Shown piece by piece: positions 42,156 through 57,439 of a stretch of 64,000 nt of DNA (position 1 is its first letter; each line of letters starts with the position of its first letter). Source of the DNA: Trichinella spiralis. Lineage: Eukaryota; Nematoda; Enoplea; Trichinellida; Trichinellidae. The DNA is taken from the NCBI GenBank assembly GCA_000181795.3, contig CM012953.1, forward strand, positions 11,109,831 through 11,173,830, in the 5' to 3' direction. Both the position numbers and the translations under genes were made by a program. Under the pieces are notes generated by a model, which worked only from the letters and a program-made list of their open reading frames with translations, had not been told where the DNA came from and did no database searches.

Positions 42156-42242
42156 TTCCGCTAAGCCTTTTTGTAAACTGTTGGACAGTTTTTTTTAAGT
42201 TGAGGACTGTGGCGTGCGTAAGAAAAATTCAGCAGACACGAG

Positions 42243-42352
42243 CCTTTTAAGCTTAGGAAATGTCCGTATAGCAATTATTTTCAACCATGCTGCGTCAGCA
42301 AGTCTTCTCATTCGTCAAAAGCCCACGCTACTCCTTTCCAATATTGACCAAT
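42243..42352 (-). promoter_or_regulatory. Probable promoter of the neuropeptide gene
   Basis: On the minus strand CTTAAAAGG (42243-42251) lies about 90 bases before the start codon. Two ATTGG motifs (inverse CCAAT) sit farther upstream at 42338-42342 and 42348-42352. Spacing fits a TATA-like box with upstream CCAAT elements. Confidence 0.4.
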
Positions 42353-42359
42353 GAACTGG

Positions 42360-45300
42360 CACATTCGAAATTGAACTCCTCCTACAACTTTGGAAAATAT
42401 GATGCGTAGACCAGGGGTTCAGAAAAGAATGGCCAAATATTTCGAAGCAGCACCCACGCTTTTCTTTTTGCACATTTTATTAAATATAACTGATTTTCCA
42501 AAACCGTAGCAAATGTCTACTATTCAGAGAGTCAATTTATGGATAAATTTCACTGACGATTCAGTAGTAAGGAAATTAGTAAGCATCAGAAAAGAATTAC
42601 TTGATTAACTAGCTTTAATATTGGAAATTACTTACTCTTAACCAGATGGTGTTTTAATTCACAAGAAGAAATTTCTATATCTTGCTGTGAGGCTTAAAGT
42701 TCAAATAAATCACACTTTGTATTACATATTGCAAATAACATAAAATTACTTGCATTTTGATTATGATCAGTATATGAAAGTTTTAGGATGCCAAAATGCT
42801 TAAAAATGAAGATAATTTATTCTTTAATGCTTTAAGAAAATATGTTGAATTAATAAACTGAACAATAATATAGCAGCTTTTAATAATAAATAAGGATGTT
42901 TTGATAAATAAACGCATAAATAATCAACTGGTGAATATTTATTAATAAATAAAAAAATATGTCATTAAAAATTAATTAGTATGTATTCTTGAAACTTGCT
43001 GAAGTTCTCATGAGATGATTTATATTTTATATAACAACTGATTAATAATATGAACTTACTTTTTTATTTATTGTGCTGTCTTTTTGGTCAATTTTGTTTG
43101 TCTATTTATTGTCAACAGTTTCATTTTAAAATATTTTCAATCTTAGATGAGAAATGCAACCAAGCTTAAACTTTTGCACATTTAAATAAAAAATAACTAC
43201 ATATAAGCAGTGGTTCTGAAGAAATAAATCATAAAAATAAATAAATTTATTAACAGAAAATTTTCCTTAATGCATAAAAAATAAAATTGCATCTGCTTTT
43301 GAAAATAAGCATTTTAAATCATTGAATTTATTTAAAATAATCATTCTCTAGTGCTTAGCATTAAAAAGAATAATACTGCATCTGTATATTTTGATTATAA
43401 AATAACTGCTTAATTTCATATTTATACCATTTATAAAGGTAGTATTTGATCTGCTTAAAGTGCAAAATCAAAATAAAGGATGGCAAATGTTTTGAATAAA
43501 AATTTTCATTGCCAAATACCCAATTTCATTTTTATACTATTAAAATCATAACTTTATTTATTTTCTTTAGTTTTTCTTTTTCAAACTTTGCACTACGAAT
43601 AACTAACAAATTATAAGTTAACTTTCATTTGCAAAGTTTCACACCATTATACTTCAATGAAAATATAATTATTATTAAAATTGCAAAAGTAGTAAAAGGC
43701 CGAAGTAGCAAACTATTAAAAATAATAAGGTTTAAAATTTTATTTTCATTTTCATTATATTTTACAATACAACAGTTCTTTATACAATAAGGAAAAGTAA
43801 TTTTTATTTAATGAGCAATTAATTTGATGAGAAATACCGAATAAAATCAATAGAATTGAAAAGAATAATTCAATCTTTTTATAAAAATAATTTTCAAGTA
43901 TTCAATAATCTTTTCAATAAAAAATGAATCAATATGATGAAATGGTACTCGATTTGGTATTCAACAATTATTGTCATGAAATTGTTAGATTAAAACAGTA
44001 GTGATCATTAATAACAATGATAAAATTATTTATAATAAAAAATGAATAGTTGATTAATTATTTTTTCTAAAAGGGAAAATAATTTCCAAGTCAGTTTTTT
44101 CTTTCAATAAATGAATAGATTTCCCACTAAAAGACCCAGTATGATTATACTAGTGTTGAATGGGTTTTGTCTTAAACGGAATTACAAGTAAAAGCAAGCA
44201 GTGCATGATTTTGATTATTTGAAAGCATAACTGAAATGCTGCAATAAAACAACAAAATAAGAACTTTTCTCTTGTATAAAAAAATGATAAATTTACAGAT
44301 TTATCTGTTTCACTGATTACTGTCGTTTTTTATCACACATCTCAATAAGTAAAATCATATAGCTCATAACATCAGCTGCAAATAACACTTATTAAAAGAA
44401 AAATAATATGCATACAGAAATTTGAGTCTACAACATTAAATACAATACTGGTTCATGGAAAAAGTAAAATTGGAAAGTTACTATGCGCCATTTTTGCAGC
44501 TATATAGGATGTGTCATTATATAATCATTTACTTGAAGATAAAATTACCAAAATTATTGTTATAAATGCTGAAAATGCACATTTGAAGCATTTACGGTAA
44601 AAATTGCAGCAGTGACAAAATTAATAAACATTCTCATTACAGAAATACTGTAAAATAAAAAATAAAGAAAGCAAACTAATTAGGAAAAGCAATAAAGCAT
44701 TGAAGTTATATTTTAAAAAAATAAGATGTACGTACTTGTTTCTAATGCTGAGTGATGAGAAAGCTTTTAAAAGTTCTACAGTTCGTTAATGGTATTATCT
44801 GAATGAAATTCATGATGTAGATGAATTCAAATTTATGCACCATTTTTGCAGTAAAAAAATCATCAAGTAATAAAAATTGTATTATAATAAATAATTATGA
44901 CTGATAAAAGCAAATATTTTCTAAAAATAACTAAATAGTGTTACGAAAAAAAAATGCACTATTGGATTTGCAACAAAAATTGATTTCACTGAAATTTAAA
45001 AATGATGCTATGATGAAATTTATCAGAAATGTAAGTTTAATTCATTAAAAACTAAAATTTGAAATTTTCAATATTGAAAATTTGAATTGAAATACAACCA
45101 TTTAATGTATGATAATCATTTATCGAATGCATTTAGTAATTGGGGTGTTTCAATTTTTTTGAGAAATAAGTTAAATATGATGATGAATTTGTTCAGCATG
45201 AACATTGGTTGATTCGATCGATTGATTTGAAAGCAAAATTTTATTTATTTATTGTCACATTAAACAGATTACAATTACCAAATGCATCAGTATGTCACAG

Positions 45301-46510
45301 AATGTGTCAGTGACAGAAAAAAGATATCTTTGAAGAAAATTTCGAAAAGAACTATAGTAACTATAGACGGAAATTGAAGTGCAGAAACTTTTCTTTTCAA
45401 CAGTATTAACTTAATAAAAAAGTATCATGCATAATACGCACAATAAAACTTCAAAAATATCTAAATTTCTTGAGAAGCATGTTTGCACAAAACAACATTC
45501 TTAACAATGACTTGCTGAAGAATGGAATTATTTATTATATTTTGCTTTGTTAATTTCCAATAAACATTTGAATAAATTATGCTTCGAATTGATCTACAAA
45601 AGGCCTACAATCAAAATTTCATTATTATTACTATCATCATTGTTGTTGCACGCCGTGTTCAATTTTATATTTGGCATATTATTTCATAACCAATGAATTT
45701 AAAGAAAAAGTAACTTTTTTTCAATAAATGCGTGGCAAGATATTGTTACTTTTTCTGATTTTAGCTACATTTCAATCTTTATCGGTTTGCAATTGGATAT
45801 ACTCTATTGTATGCTTTGAAATAACAAATATTTTTAGAAAGTAAAATTAAATAATTCAATTTGTTTATCGGAATTCTTACTGCATTTCTTTGCAAAATAA
45901 TGACATAAAGCATTTTAAATATTAAAGATATTCAGTATTGCAAATCGCTAGCTGAACTGTTTGAATCAGTCGCTGCATTTTATTTCTTATTTTTGCTTTA
46001 AGTTTAAAGTGAATGAAAGCGATTTGAGAGAAATTGAAATTACATTTAAAAAAATTTCATATTTTTATTGATTATAATTATTGTATAAATAAATGCACTA
46101 TAATGAATAATTTTATACAAAAATCCGCTTTCATTATTATAGCTGTGATTGTACACTGAAAAGATAATATGAAAACATTCCATCAAAGCATATATGAATA
46201 AATCATTTTTCGCTATAAGTGAATTATTTATTATATGATCTCTTCTGGAAATTTTAAACTAAATTTGAAGAATGCTTTAAATATAGATTCTTAATTTGCA
46301 CATATGGATTTACGTTTTGATTAAATGATTGATTGCAAAATTGTTGCAACATTTAAAAAATTAAATAATTCCATTATCAAACATCTGATTATCATAAATT
46401 ATAATACTTTTTGATAATTAAAATTTATTAATATGTGGTTATTTAAATGGTAATGCATGCTTTGCCATTATAAAGCATTTACTATTTTTATACAGTATTG
46501 TTAAATAAAC
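42360..46510. other. AT-rich intergenic sequence
   Basis: Four kilobases upstream of the neuropeptide gene with no recognisable coding or RNA gene. Only short low-complexity frames are present. Confidence 0.5.
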
Positions 46511-49215
46511 TTTTTATAGCTAAATAGTCTAGAAGCAGTTTGCCAATTTAAATGTAGCAAGGAAACCTCTCTACCCATTGTTGAATTGCTCTTTTAATTA
46601 TTTTTCAGCTTTTGGAACATATGATAAAACGGAAGGGAAACATATAAATGAATAACTATAACTTCATCTGAAGCATGCAATAGCTAATTTTGATAATGTC
46701 ACAAGCAATCAGTATTCATAAGACAAAAGTGAGATGTGTCCAAAAAATTTTTATCTTCAGATGTTTTTATACACGATTTTATTCAGCTTTTTAATTTCAA
46801 CTGGAATACTTTTCACTTCATCATGGTGAGACTATTTAGTGAGACAAAATATTGATTATATCTTTTCAGAAATGATATTAATAATTTGAATTTAATATTT
46901 TAAATTTGCATTTTGCTTTATTTAAAACTGTAAACTTTTTTTACCGTAACTGCAATTGTTATTGTAATATGAAAAAAGAGAATTTTGCAGTTTAACGGTT
47001 TTCAAATTTTCTGTCTTCATTTCATTGAAGAGTAAGACAAATTATGCTTTCTCTTTAAGCGGTTTTTCTCGAATTCATTACGTGCATTATGTAAAACGGA
47101 AATTTGATGGAAAATGTCATTTATTTATACATGGACATACAAGTTCATTGCACTGACATCCGCATTTTTGAGCGTTTAATTGTGGTGTAGAAAATAAAAA
47201 CAAATATTTTTTGGTTTGTTTCAGTAGCAAATGAAAGCATAAATTTTCATTGACTCTAACAAGAAGCAAGAATGATTTATTGATTCAATTTGCATAGCAA
47301 AGAGTTATTTCAATCGAATTTCATTGCTGTTAAAGTTTGCTTTCATTCTTATTTCTACAATTTTAAACTTCAAAGCTTAGATAGGGTATTTCACAAAAAG
47401 TTTTAAACTCTTTTAAACTTTAAGAATAATCTGTATAAATATCACAATAAACAGCATTAACGAAATAAGCTAAAAGTTCGAAAGGCAATTCATATTGAGT
47501 AACTCATCAGCAATTTAAAAGTAGCAAATATTTTCAAGAAATAAAAAGTTATCACTAACTATTCTCAAACAAATCAGGCGTCATCATGTACGTTGTCAAT
47601 AAGCTTAATTAAAAAAATACGTCAAAATTAACTTATAAGAAAATTAATGAATTTAGTCATTAATATTTTCAGGTTAAAATATTTAATATAATCAAAATTA
47701 AAATTCAATTTCAAAATTTAATTAAATGAATTTAATTAAAAATATTTAATTTAAATTTAATTTAATCATTAACTTTGGGAAAGATTCAAAGTAATTTTTA
47801 AAGTATTTTTTGCAAGATTTTTACGTATCGTGATAATTATTCATAAATTTTATGTTCAATTTACTAATTTTTTTACAATATAATTAGCAATTTATTATTT
47901 ATTTAAATTAATTTCTAAACTTTTGTCACAATGTGCATCAAAGTTAATTAGCAGCTTATGAATAAAATATACTCTTTTGGTTTGCAGCAAATTTTACTTT
48001 TTCTTTTAAAAAATACCAGCAACTGTTTGAAATGAAATACTTATTATTAACAAAAATAGCATCAATCAAGACATGAATTTCATTATATCATGAATAGATT
48101 TGTGCAATGCTTTTTGCGTTGGTAATTGGATGGAATAAGAAGGAAAACAGAAACTTGTATTATTTTATTCCAGAAGAATAAAAATGTCGAAATGAAAAAT
48201 AAAAAACTGGATGCTATGAAGTGCATAGCATCACCTAAATACTTATTAAGCATACAGTCAATTTTCATTTTATCATCTTTAATAATTTTTAAATAGTAAT
48301 TAACTTATCTGCAATGATGCATTTGAAATAGACTTGAAATATTTTGTTTAATTAAATGCAAAAACAGTACAATTTTACCATTCACAGCTGTCATAATGCA
48401 GAATAAAATCTTATAACCACAATTTAGCTTGTGCGCTCAACAAAAATACATCAATGTTTAGTAATAAATTAAACTGACAGTGCTAAAAGTTCTTATTTAA
48501 AAAGCTTTTATAAAAATTGCATCATTTAAAAATGAAATTGGCCATTATATTTTTATCAGATGAACAAATTATTAAATACATCTGTAAAAGAATATTTCTA
48601 AGCATATGAGCAAAATACTTTTAAAATTTTAAGAAAGCTTTTTACCAAAAAATATCATTTTTTTGATAAAATATTTTTCAGCTCATAATAATTCAATAAA
48701 AAGCATTTCCAATTATAACAAATTACAGCAAGCAGCTTACTACTTTTGCAGCGGATCTGATTTTTTTTGCATATTTATGCGTATGTAAATTCATACTTTA
48801 AAAGTTATGAAGTTGTTTTCTTTGTTATTTCTTTTAGTTTCCAGTGCACCAGCTTCTCTGCTTTTATTTTCTCAAATCTCAAATCAAAAACGCTTTAATA
48901 TTTTTATTCTCACTTGCTCTTCTAGTTACTTCTTCAACTTTTATTAACTTCAATAAATGAAACTAATTAACATAATTACTAAACTAATTAATATAATAAC
49001 AAATATATTCATATGATAAAATATAAGAAAAAAGAATTTACGGAGCATTCAAACAATACATTTTAATTTTAATAATTTTATTCTTCACTTTTGAATTCGT
49101 GGAGGAAGATCATATTTTAAGGGACGGACGACAGATTATAATATGCAAATACGAAATATTAAGAGAAAAGCATCGTTGCTTTTAAATCTGCTACGAATTT
49201 TCAGAAATTAAAAAA
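46511..49215 (+). repeat. Direct duplication, copy 1 (2.7 kb)
   Basis: This block is repeated in the same orientation at 49226-51940, an offset of about 2717-2725 bases, with scattered base changes and small indels only (for example near 46970 versus 49685). It contains no recognised gene; a 61-codon minus-strand frame at 48083-48268 is present in both copies and is probably not a gene. The copy stops exactly at the run of Ns. See the findings for the assembly interpretation. Confidence 0.95.
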
Positions 49216-49225
49216 NNNNNNNNNN
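49216..49225. other. Assembly gap (10 N)
   Basis: Ten Ns of unknown true length, lying exactly between the two copies of the 2.7-kb direct repeat. Confidence 1.
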
Positions 49226-51940
49226 ACTATTTATAGCTAGATAGTCTAGAAGCAGTTTTGCCAAAGTTAGATGTAGCAAGGAATCCTCTCTACCCATTGT
49301 TGAATTGCTCTTTTAATTATTTTTCAGCTTTTGGAACATATGATAAAACGGAAGGGAAACATATAAATGAATAACTATAACTTCATCTGAAGCATGCAAT
49401 AGCTAATTTTGATAATGTCACAAGCAATCAGTATTCATAAGACAAAAGTGAGATGTGTCCAAAAAATTTTTATCTTCAGATGTTTTTATACACGATTTTA
49501 TTCAGCTTTTTAATTTCAACTGGAATACTTTTCACTTCATCATGGTGAGACTATTTAGTGAGACAAAATATTGATTATATCTTTTCAGAAATGATATTAA
49601 TAATTTGAATTTAATATTTTAAATTTGCATTTTGCTTTATTTAAAACTGCAAAGTTTTTTACCGTAACTGCAATTGTAATTGTAATGCAGTTCATATGAA
49701 AAAAGAGAATTTTGCAGTTTAACGGTTTTCAAATTTTCTGTCTTCATTTCATTGAAGAGTAAGACAAATTATGCTTTCTCTTTAAGCGGTTTTTCTCGAA
49801 TTCATTACGTGCATTATGTAAAACGGAAATTTGATGGAAAATGTCATTTATTTGTACATGGACATACAAGTTCATTGCACTGACATACGCATTTTTGTGC
49901 GTTTAATTGTGGTGTAGAAATAAAAACAAATATTTTTTGGTTTGTTTCAGTAGCAAATGAAAGCATAAATTTTCATTGACTCTAACAAGAAGCAAGAATG
50001 ATTTATTGATTCAATTTGCATAGCAAAGAATTATTTCAATCGAATTTCATTGCTGTTAAAGTTTGCTTTCATTCTTATTTCTACAATTTTAAACTTCAAA
50101 GCTTAGTTATAGTATTTCACAAAAAGTTTAAACTCTTTTAAACTTTAAGAATAATCTGTATAAATATCACAATAAACAGCATTAACGAAATAAGCTAAAA
50201 GTTCGAAAGGCAATTCATATTGAGTAACTCATCAGCAATTTAAAAGTAGCAAATATTTTCAAGAAATAAAAAGTTATCACTAACTATTCTCAAACAAATC
50301 AGGCGTCATCATGTACGTTGTCAATAAGCTCAATTAAAAAAATACGTCAAAATTAACTTATAAGAAAATTAATGAATTTAGTCATTAATATTTTCAGGTT
50401 AAAATATTTAATATAATCAAAATTAAAATTCAATTTCAAAATTTAATTAAATCAATTTAATTAAAAATATTTGATTTAAATTTAATTTAATCATTAACTT
50501 TGGGAAAGATTCAAAGTAATTTTTAAAGTATTTTTTGCAAGATTTTTACGTATCGTGATAATTATTTATAAATTTTATGTTCAATTTACTAATTTTTTCA
50601 CAATATAATTAGCAATTTATTATTTATTTAAATTAATTTCTAAACTTTTGTCACAATGTGCATCAAAGTTAATTAGCAGCTTATGAATAAAATATACTCT
50701 TTTGGTTTGCAGCAAATTTTACTTTTTCTTTTAAAAAATACCAGCAACTGTTTGAAATGAAATACTTATTATTAACAAAAATAGCATCAATCAAGACATG
50801 AATTTCATTATATCATGAATAGATTTGTGCAATGCTTTTTGCGTTGGTAATTGGATGGAATAAGAAGGAAAACAGAAACTTGTATTATTTTATTCCAGAA
50901 GAATGAAAATGTCAAAATGAAAAATAAAAAACTGGATACTATGAAGTGCATAGCATCACCTAAATACTTATTAAGCATACAGTCAATTTTCATTTTATCA
51001 TCTTTAATAATTTTTAAATAGTAATTAACTTATCTGCAATGATGCATTTGAAATAGACTTGAAATATTTTGTTTAATTAAATGCAAAAACAGTACAATTT
51101 TACCATTCACAGCTGTCATAATGCAGAATAAAATCTTATAACCACAATTTAGCTTATGCGCTCAACAAAAATACATCAATGTTTAGTAATAAATTAAACT
51201 GACAGTGCTAAAAGTTCTTATTTAAAAAGCTTTTATAAAAATTGCATCATTTAAAAATGAAATTGGCCATTATATTTTTATCAGATGAACAAATTATTAA
51301 ATACATCTGTAAAAGAATATTTCTAAGCATATGAGCAAAATACTTTTAAAATTTTAAGAAAGCTTTTTACCAAAAAATATCATTTTTTTGATAAAATATT
51401 TTTCAGCTCATAATAATTCAATAAAAAGCATTTCCAATTATAACAAATTACAGCAAGCAGCTTACTACTTTTGCAGCGGCTCTGATTTTTTTGCATATTT
51501 ATGCGTATGTAAATTCATACTTTAAAAGTTATGAAATTGTTTTCTTTGTTATTTGTTTTAGTTTCCAGTGCACCAGCTTCTCTGCTTTTATTTTCTCAAA
51601 TCTCAAGTCAAAAACGCTTTAATATTTTTATTCTCACTTGCTCTTCTAGTTACTTCTTCAACTTTTATTAACTTCAATAAATGAAACTAATTAACATAAT
51701 TACTAAATTAATTAATGTAATAACAAATATATTCATATGATAAAATATAAGAAAAAAGAATTTACAGAGCATTCAAACAATACATTTTAATTTTAATAAT
51801 TTTATTCTTCACTTTTGAATTTCATGGAAGAAGATCATATTTTAAGGGACGGACGACAGATTATAATATGCAAATACGAAATATTAAGAAAAAAGCATGG
51901 TTGCTTTTAAATCTGCTACCAATTTTCAGAAATTAAAAAA
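49226..51940 (+). repeat. Direct duplication, copy 2 (2.7 kb)
   Basis: Second copy of 46511-49215. The match begins at the first bases after the gap and ends at the A-run at 51935-51940, after which the sequence continues as unique DNA. The minus-strand frame 50808-50993 is the counterpart of 48083-48268, with four amino-acid or fewer differences. No TIR, LTR or transposase is visible at the ends. Confidence 0.95.
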
Positions 51941-54900
51941 TTTTTTCATATGTGTGTTTTGATTCAAAATAATTCATCATTTCATTTTAATAAAACGTAA
52001 AAATCAAATATATTTCTCGTGCATGTGACATGAAATAGAAGCTATTAAGCCGTACGTTGGAAAAATGAAATATATTACCAAACCAAAACAGGAGCATCAA
52101 AAAATACTTTCAGCAGCTGAAATGAAACAATGTTAAACTTGTTCATTTTGCATTCATTTATTAAAATGCTAAATGTGAAACTAAAATTGTTTCTATTTCC
52201 TTATCCAAATTATTGCTGCAATATTAAAATTAAGAAATAACGAAAAAGATCAACTGATGCAATTGAAAACCATTAATGAATATCAGTAAAATTTAAGAAA
52301 AGTAGATGATTTATTGAAGAAGAAATTTTCAAGTTAACCTTTTAATAAAATAATAATTAATAAGAAAAAAAAATTATATTTAGCTACTTTTCAAAAAGCA
52401 TACAACGTTCGCAATATAAACAATGTACAGAAATTTAAGAAAAAGTTTTAGACATCATTTCCCAGAAGTGTTAATATAATCGAATGTCAATCTACTAACT
52501 ATTAATTGTAATATTGAATGATAAATTTTATTCATATAATTGTGCTTAACAAAAAGTCACTTTAATGTTGAATTTCCTGCTGTATAAAAAGCAGTTGTTT
52601 ATAAATAAATGATTTTGTTTGTTAAATATATGGTTAAATCATGTAGAATAATTATTTTAAAATGTCATTTCATGCACTAACTTATGTAACAGTTAGTTTA
52701 CTTTTAAGTAATAGTTGCATACAGATGTCTGCATAAATATTATTTTAAAAATATTTAATTAAATAACTCTTGCACTGACCATTTTTAGTTTTTATTATGA
52801 CGCAAAGTGATTAACTGGATAATGAAGCATTATAACATTACATGTAGCGATTAACTATTCTGATAGCAAGTAAGAAGTTTCTATCAAGTTCTGAAATCCT
52901 CAAACTGAATTATTTAACGAAAACGTTGTAAAATGTAATAACAAGCAAAACAAAGTCGTATTATTGAGTTGAAAAGTTATTATTTTTACATTCAATTACA
53001 ACTTAATGCTGCTTAATATTAGCCACCGCTTAATACTGTGCCTGTCCAAATAATAATGCTATTATTGGTTGTGTTAATTACAATTATGTAATTAAAAAAT
53101 TATATTTATGCAAATCTGGTCAGAAATGGTATGCTTTAATAATGCAAATATCTGCAGTTTACAAATTATGCATTATTATTTATATATAACCAGTTTTGCT
53201 GACATTGTTTATCACTTTGTAGCAGTGATGCATTTAGAACAAACCTGCTTCTGATATATAGATGGCGGCATTTTATTTGTTGACAACGAATAATGCAATG
53301 TGTCACGGTTATGATAGCAATAAAAGTAAACAATGAAACATTAATTCATGCACCGCAATATACTTTATAATTGGTGAGAAAATTACATCTGACAATGGGT
53401 TTTAATTAAATGTTGAAAAAGATGCTTAAATTAGATCAATTTTTTAAATGAAAAAACCTTTTCACAATACTCAGAAAATTAAGAATTCATTAGCCATATA
53501 AACTTTAAAAATAAATTTCTGTATAAATAATACCTGATATTTAAAGGCAATTTTTACTATGCATAAATGATATTAATGTTATATTGTAAATGTAAGATAT
53601 GTTCATATTTTCAATGTCATTCATATATATATACGTCATTATTAGTAGATACACCCTGTTAAACGGAAAATTTTCAATTTCACTTTGTGTTCAACTATTC
53701 CGATGTTGCATCTTGATTTGTAGAGGTAGCATGTATAAGCTGTTCGTTAGTACTAAATAAAATGAAAATATCATGGTAAATTATATAAAATGACAATAAA
53801 ATTTTTAATCCGAAAAGCATATTCATGTGCTGATTTGCATCCTATTCGTAGAATAGATTCGTTTATCATTATTTGCAAAACAAGTCAGCTTTATAATTCT
53901 GAAATTTTGTATAAACTGTAATTCACTTTCCTGCCAAAGAATCAATAGCGTATTTGAATGATGAATAGCTGAAATATTCAAATGTGAAAATTTTATTTTC
54001 CAAGAAAATTTTAATTTTATATGCAATCAAAAATATTAAAAATGTATTACCTTTAGCACTATCTTAGGTGAATTGTAAATATTTCAATGGAGAAAATTAA
54101 TGAAATATATTTATTGTGATCATCAACATGAGAGAGCATGATAAATGTTGAAATGAGAATTATTAAAATTTAATCAGTTCTGTTGAACTAATCAACTGCG
54201 TTTTATTTATTCTTTGTTTATTGTACATGCTTTAAAGAAAATTTACTGTTATTTGTTAATTGATGTGTTAATTAATTTAGGACTTTCATTTGAATACATG
54301 CCCTTGAAATCGAAAGGAAACTTTCTACAATATATACTTTTTCCATCACTGATTGATTTTATAAGTTATTTAAACAGTATCCATGCAAATATTGTGCAAT
54401 GCTTCAGTGAGTATTGTCTTGAAAAAACGATTAGTAAAGAAGCTTAAAATTCTGAACAAACACAATGAATAGAAACTTTAAAGCATAAAAAGAAGTTTTT
54501 ATAACATCAAATTTGAATAAATCAATCCTATAAAATAAATGACAGTTCAAAAAGCTGGGAAATTCATAGTATTTTGCTTATTTTCAGTGTTGGAAGAATG
54601 CAGTGTGACTATTCATTTAAATTTTTTATTATTAAAATATAACATTTTTAATGAAAAATAATAAGAAATAAATTAAATGATAGATATATATTTGTTTCCT
54701 AGTAGCAGTTATTTTTAAAAGAGATAACCCTGAGCATCTTATTACTGAAGCTAACTGAGATCCAAATTGTGAAACATTCATGAAAGCTGAAAACTGTTAT
54801 AAAATGTGAACAACTTATTAAAACTCATGAAATTTATTTAAAAAAAGCTGAAAACCATTTGAAATATTTTTCAAATGTGCGTGTTTTAAAATAATTGAAT

Positions 54901-57439
54901 AAGAAACCAAACAAAGGTTATTAACAGAGTACATTTAGCTATTTTAAGCTGTAGAATCCCAAACTCAGCAACAACAGTGATGTTTGTAAAATTGAGAATA
55001 TTTAAATGAAATAAGTCATTTTAAAATAATATCGATTGTTTTATTTGCTACATAAAAACGCCAAAACTGAAGCATACCCTTGAAAGTAACATTTGAACTC
55101 CAATTTATTTTCTGGAAAGTTACTTTTTGGCATAAAACTGTAAAATAAATAATAAATCAGCGCATGTTGAAAAGTATCATTAAACTTTTAATATCAAATT
55201 AATTTTAAAAAATAATAAATAAAAATGAAGCCTACAGTTTATGCTTTTGATAATAATGATTACAAAACGATGAATTTAAAAAGGGCTTTGAAAATAAAAA
55301 TTATTCAAACTGGATTTCAGATTCTATTTAAAAGCTCTATTACAAAATTTTTTGTTATGGAACCACAGCGTGAACAAAAGCTATTTGTACATTGATCAAT
55401 GGCTTCTCATGCTAGCAGACATGTAAAAAATATAATTTTTACCGGATGTATTTGTTTATAATAATATTTCTCTGTTTGCGTTAAACTTTACAAAACGCCA
55501 TAACAAGAAATATGCCATATTTTAAAAATGCTTTGAAGCTTCAAATAAATATAGGGCAAAGTTTTGAAACTTTATCATGACATGATTGCGTGATTTTTAA
55601 TTTTTTTGTTTTTGTTTATTGTTGGCATGTTAATTCATACAAGCGGTGCAATTTAATTTTAAAATATTTCAGCTACAATAGTAATGATGATAAAGAGTTT
55701 TTTTTTATTTCAAAAAGAAAGTCTAAAAAAATTCAACAAATGTTGATATGGAGTGGTAAATTATTATACAAAATTCCTTCACACATAAATAATATTTGAA
55801 GATTCGCACTGACAAATTTATTTGTATGATCATTTCAATTAAATGTAAATAGAAATATTAATGCAGTACTTCTTATGCTACTTGATGGAAAGTAATGAAA
55901 GCGTAAAAATCAATTTGACTGTTTAACGAATTAGTCGCTACTGCTTCATGTTCAAGTTTGATATCAATAATTTACCAATAATGCCATTAAATATTGACAT
56001 GAAATTTGCATAATCATTAATCAAATGTTTTCAAGCTTAAAATGGACTTGTATCATATCATGCAGTTAGAATAAAGTGCAGATGTAGTTTTTGTATGTTA
56101 TTTTATTTTGAAACATTACTTCTGGATAATTGAAAGAAATTTTATTTTTTTATTTTATGCGCATACTTTTGCCGTCATATTTGAAAAGTGATAATTGAAA
56201 CAATTATTTTTTGTAATAATAACGCATATTAATGCCTTCACGGCGGTATTTGTTGAATGAAATATTGGAAAAATTTGCCATTAATTAAAAATTCATAAAT
56301 AAAAATGCCAAGAATTGAATATTGGACTGATTGTCAACAGATGATAATGGCTGAACCATTTTTTTTCTAAAAATTTTACAATTCAAGCAATGGTGCTTAC
56401 ATATCTGACAGAACATAACCTGAAAAAATTTTATTTGAGAACATTAAGAGTATTTTAATTTAAATATATCTCAAAATTAAGATTTGAATGCCTCAGTTGT
56501 GTTCTGCTGAAAGTATCGCTAATAATTAAAAAACTTGAGATAATCAAAAGATAGATAGCATTGAAATTATTATGAAGAATGAAATATTGGACATGATTAA
56601 TTTTTTGAGTAAATTTGTATGTATAATATGTATAATTTGAAATCTTGTATAAAAATAAGTTACGCATTATTTTGATGCACTGTGTTTATTTTACACTTGG
56701 AAAGTGGTTCCTCTGAAGCAGTACTGCACAGTGAAATTAATAAATTTAGTTACAAAAACATGCATTACATGCAATGAGACAATTTATTTTGTAAAGTTAA
56801 GATATGAGAAGAAATAGCTAACGGTTGGTTGGTTGGTTGATTAGCATGGCATGCTGTTCAAGGGAATTCTTCTACAAGTCATCTGGTTAAGCTAGTTAAG
56901 TGGTAATAAATGAAATACCTCAATGGATCACAAATGGAAAGTTGATATCCCATTATTTGTCAGGTAATGATCATCATTTGATTAAGATTTTAAATTCTCA
57001 TTCTCATTAATTTTATGTATATCAATGAGATTATTGCCAGTATTTTTGACAAACGATGGACATATCGGTAATGAAAAGTAATTATCATATAATCATAAAG
57101 TGGCGGAAAAATTTGTCATCCCAACTAATGTCACAACTGCATAAGGTGGTTTTGTACATGACGTCAAAATGAAACTAAAGCGATAACGATTGGCCAGTCG
57201 ATCAAGCTTATTATTATTATTATTATTATTATAATGCAAGCTCTCCTGTTCTACCGGAACATTTCTGAAAGCAAGAACTTGTCTTGACAGGCACGTTTCA
57301 AAAATTGTCATCTATTTATGAGTCGAATCTGATTCAATTCAACAGGTATGTAAAAACCAGACTCTCGAAATTGCTGCTATATTCTGCTGATAGCTCTGCT
57401 TTATTGTTTACAAAATTGTTTGCTTGATCAACGCCAAGT
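51941..57439. other. AT-rich intergenic sequence upstream of the transporter
   Basis: No recognisable gene in 5.5 kb. It holds a (GGTT)n tract near 56825 and an (ATT)n tract at 57208-57232. The last few hundred bases, richer in C and G, probably hold the promoter and 5' UTR of the transporter gene. Confidence 0.5.
57208..57232. repeat. (TTA)n microsatellite
   Basis: About eight TTA triplets, 210 bases upstream of the transporter start codon. Confidence 0.8.

Noticed and set aside
48083-50993. A pair of 61-codon minus-strand frames with nearly the same protein
   Set aside because: They are simply the same frame in the two copies of the 2.7-kb repeat. The sequence is rich in Phe, Ile, Leu and Lys as expected from AT-rich DNA, with no splice or family support.
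56825-56845. GGTTGGTTGGTTGG tract as a possible telomeric or G-quadruplex repeat
   Set aside because: Only a few units, isolated, and with two-G runs; more likely a small simple repeat.
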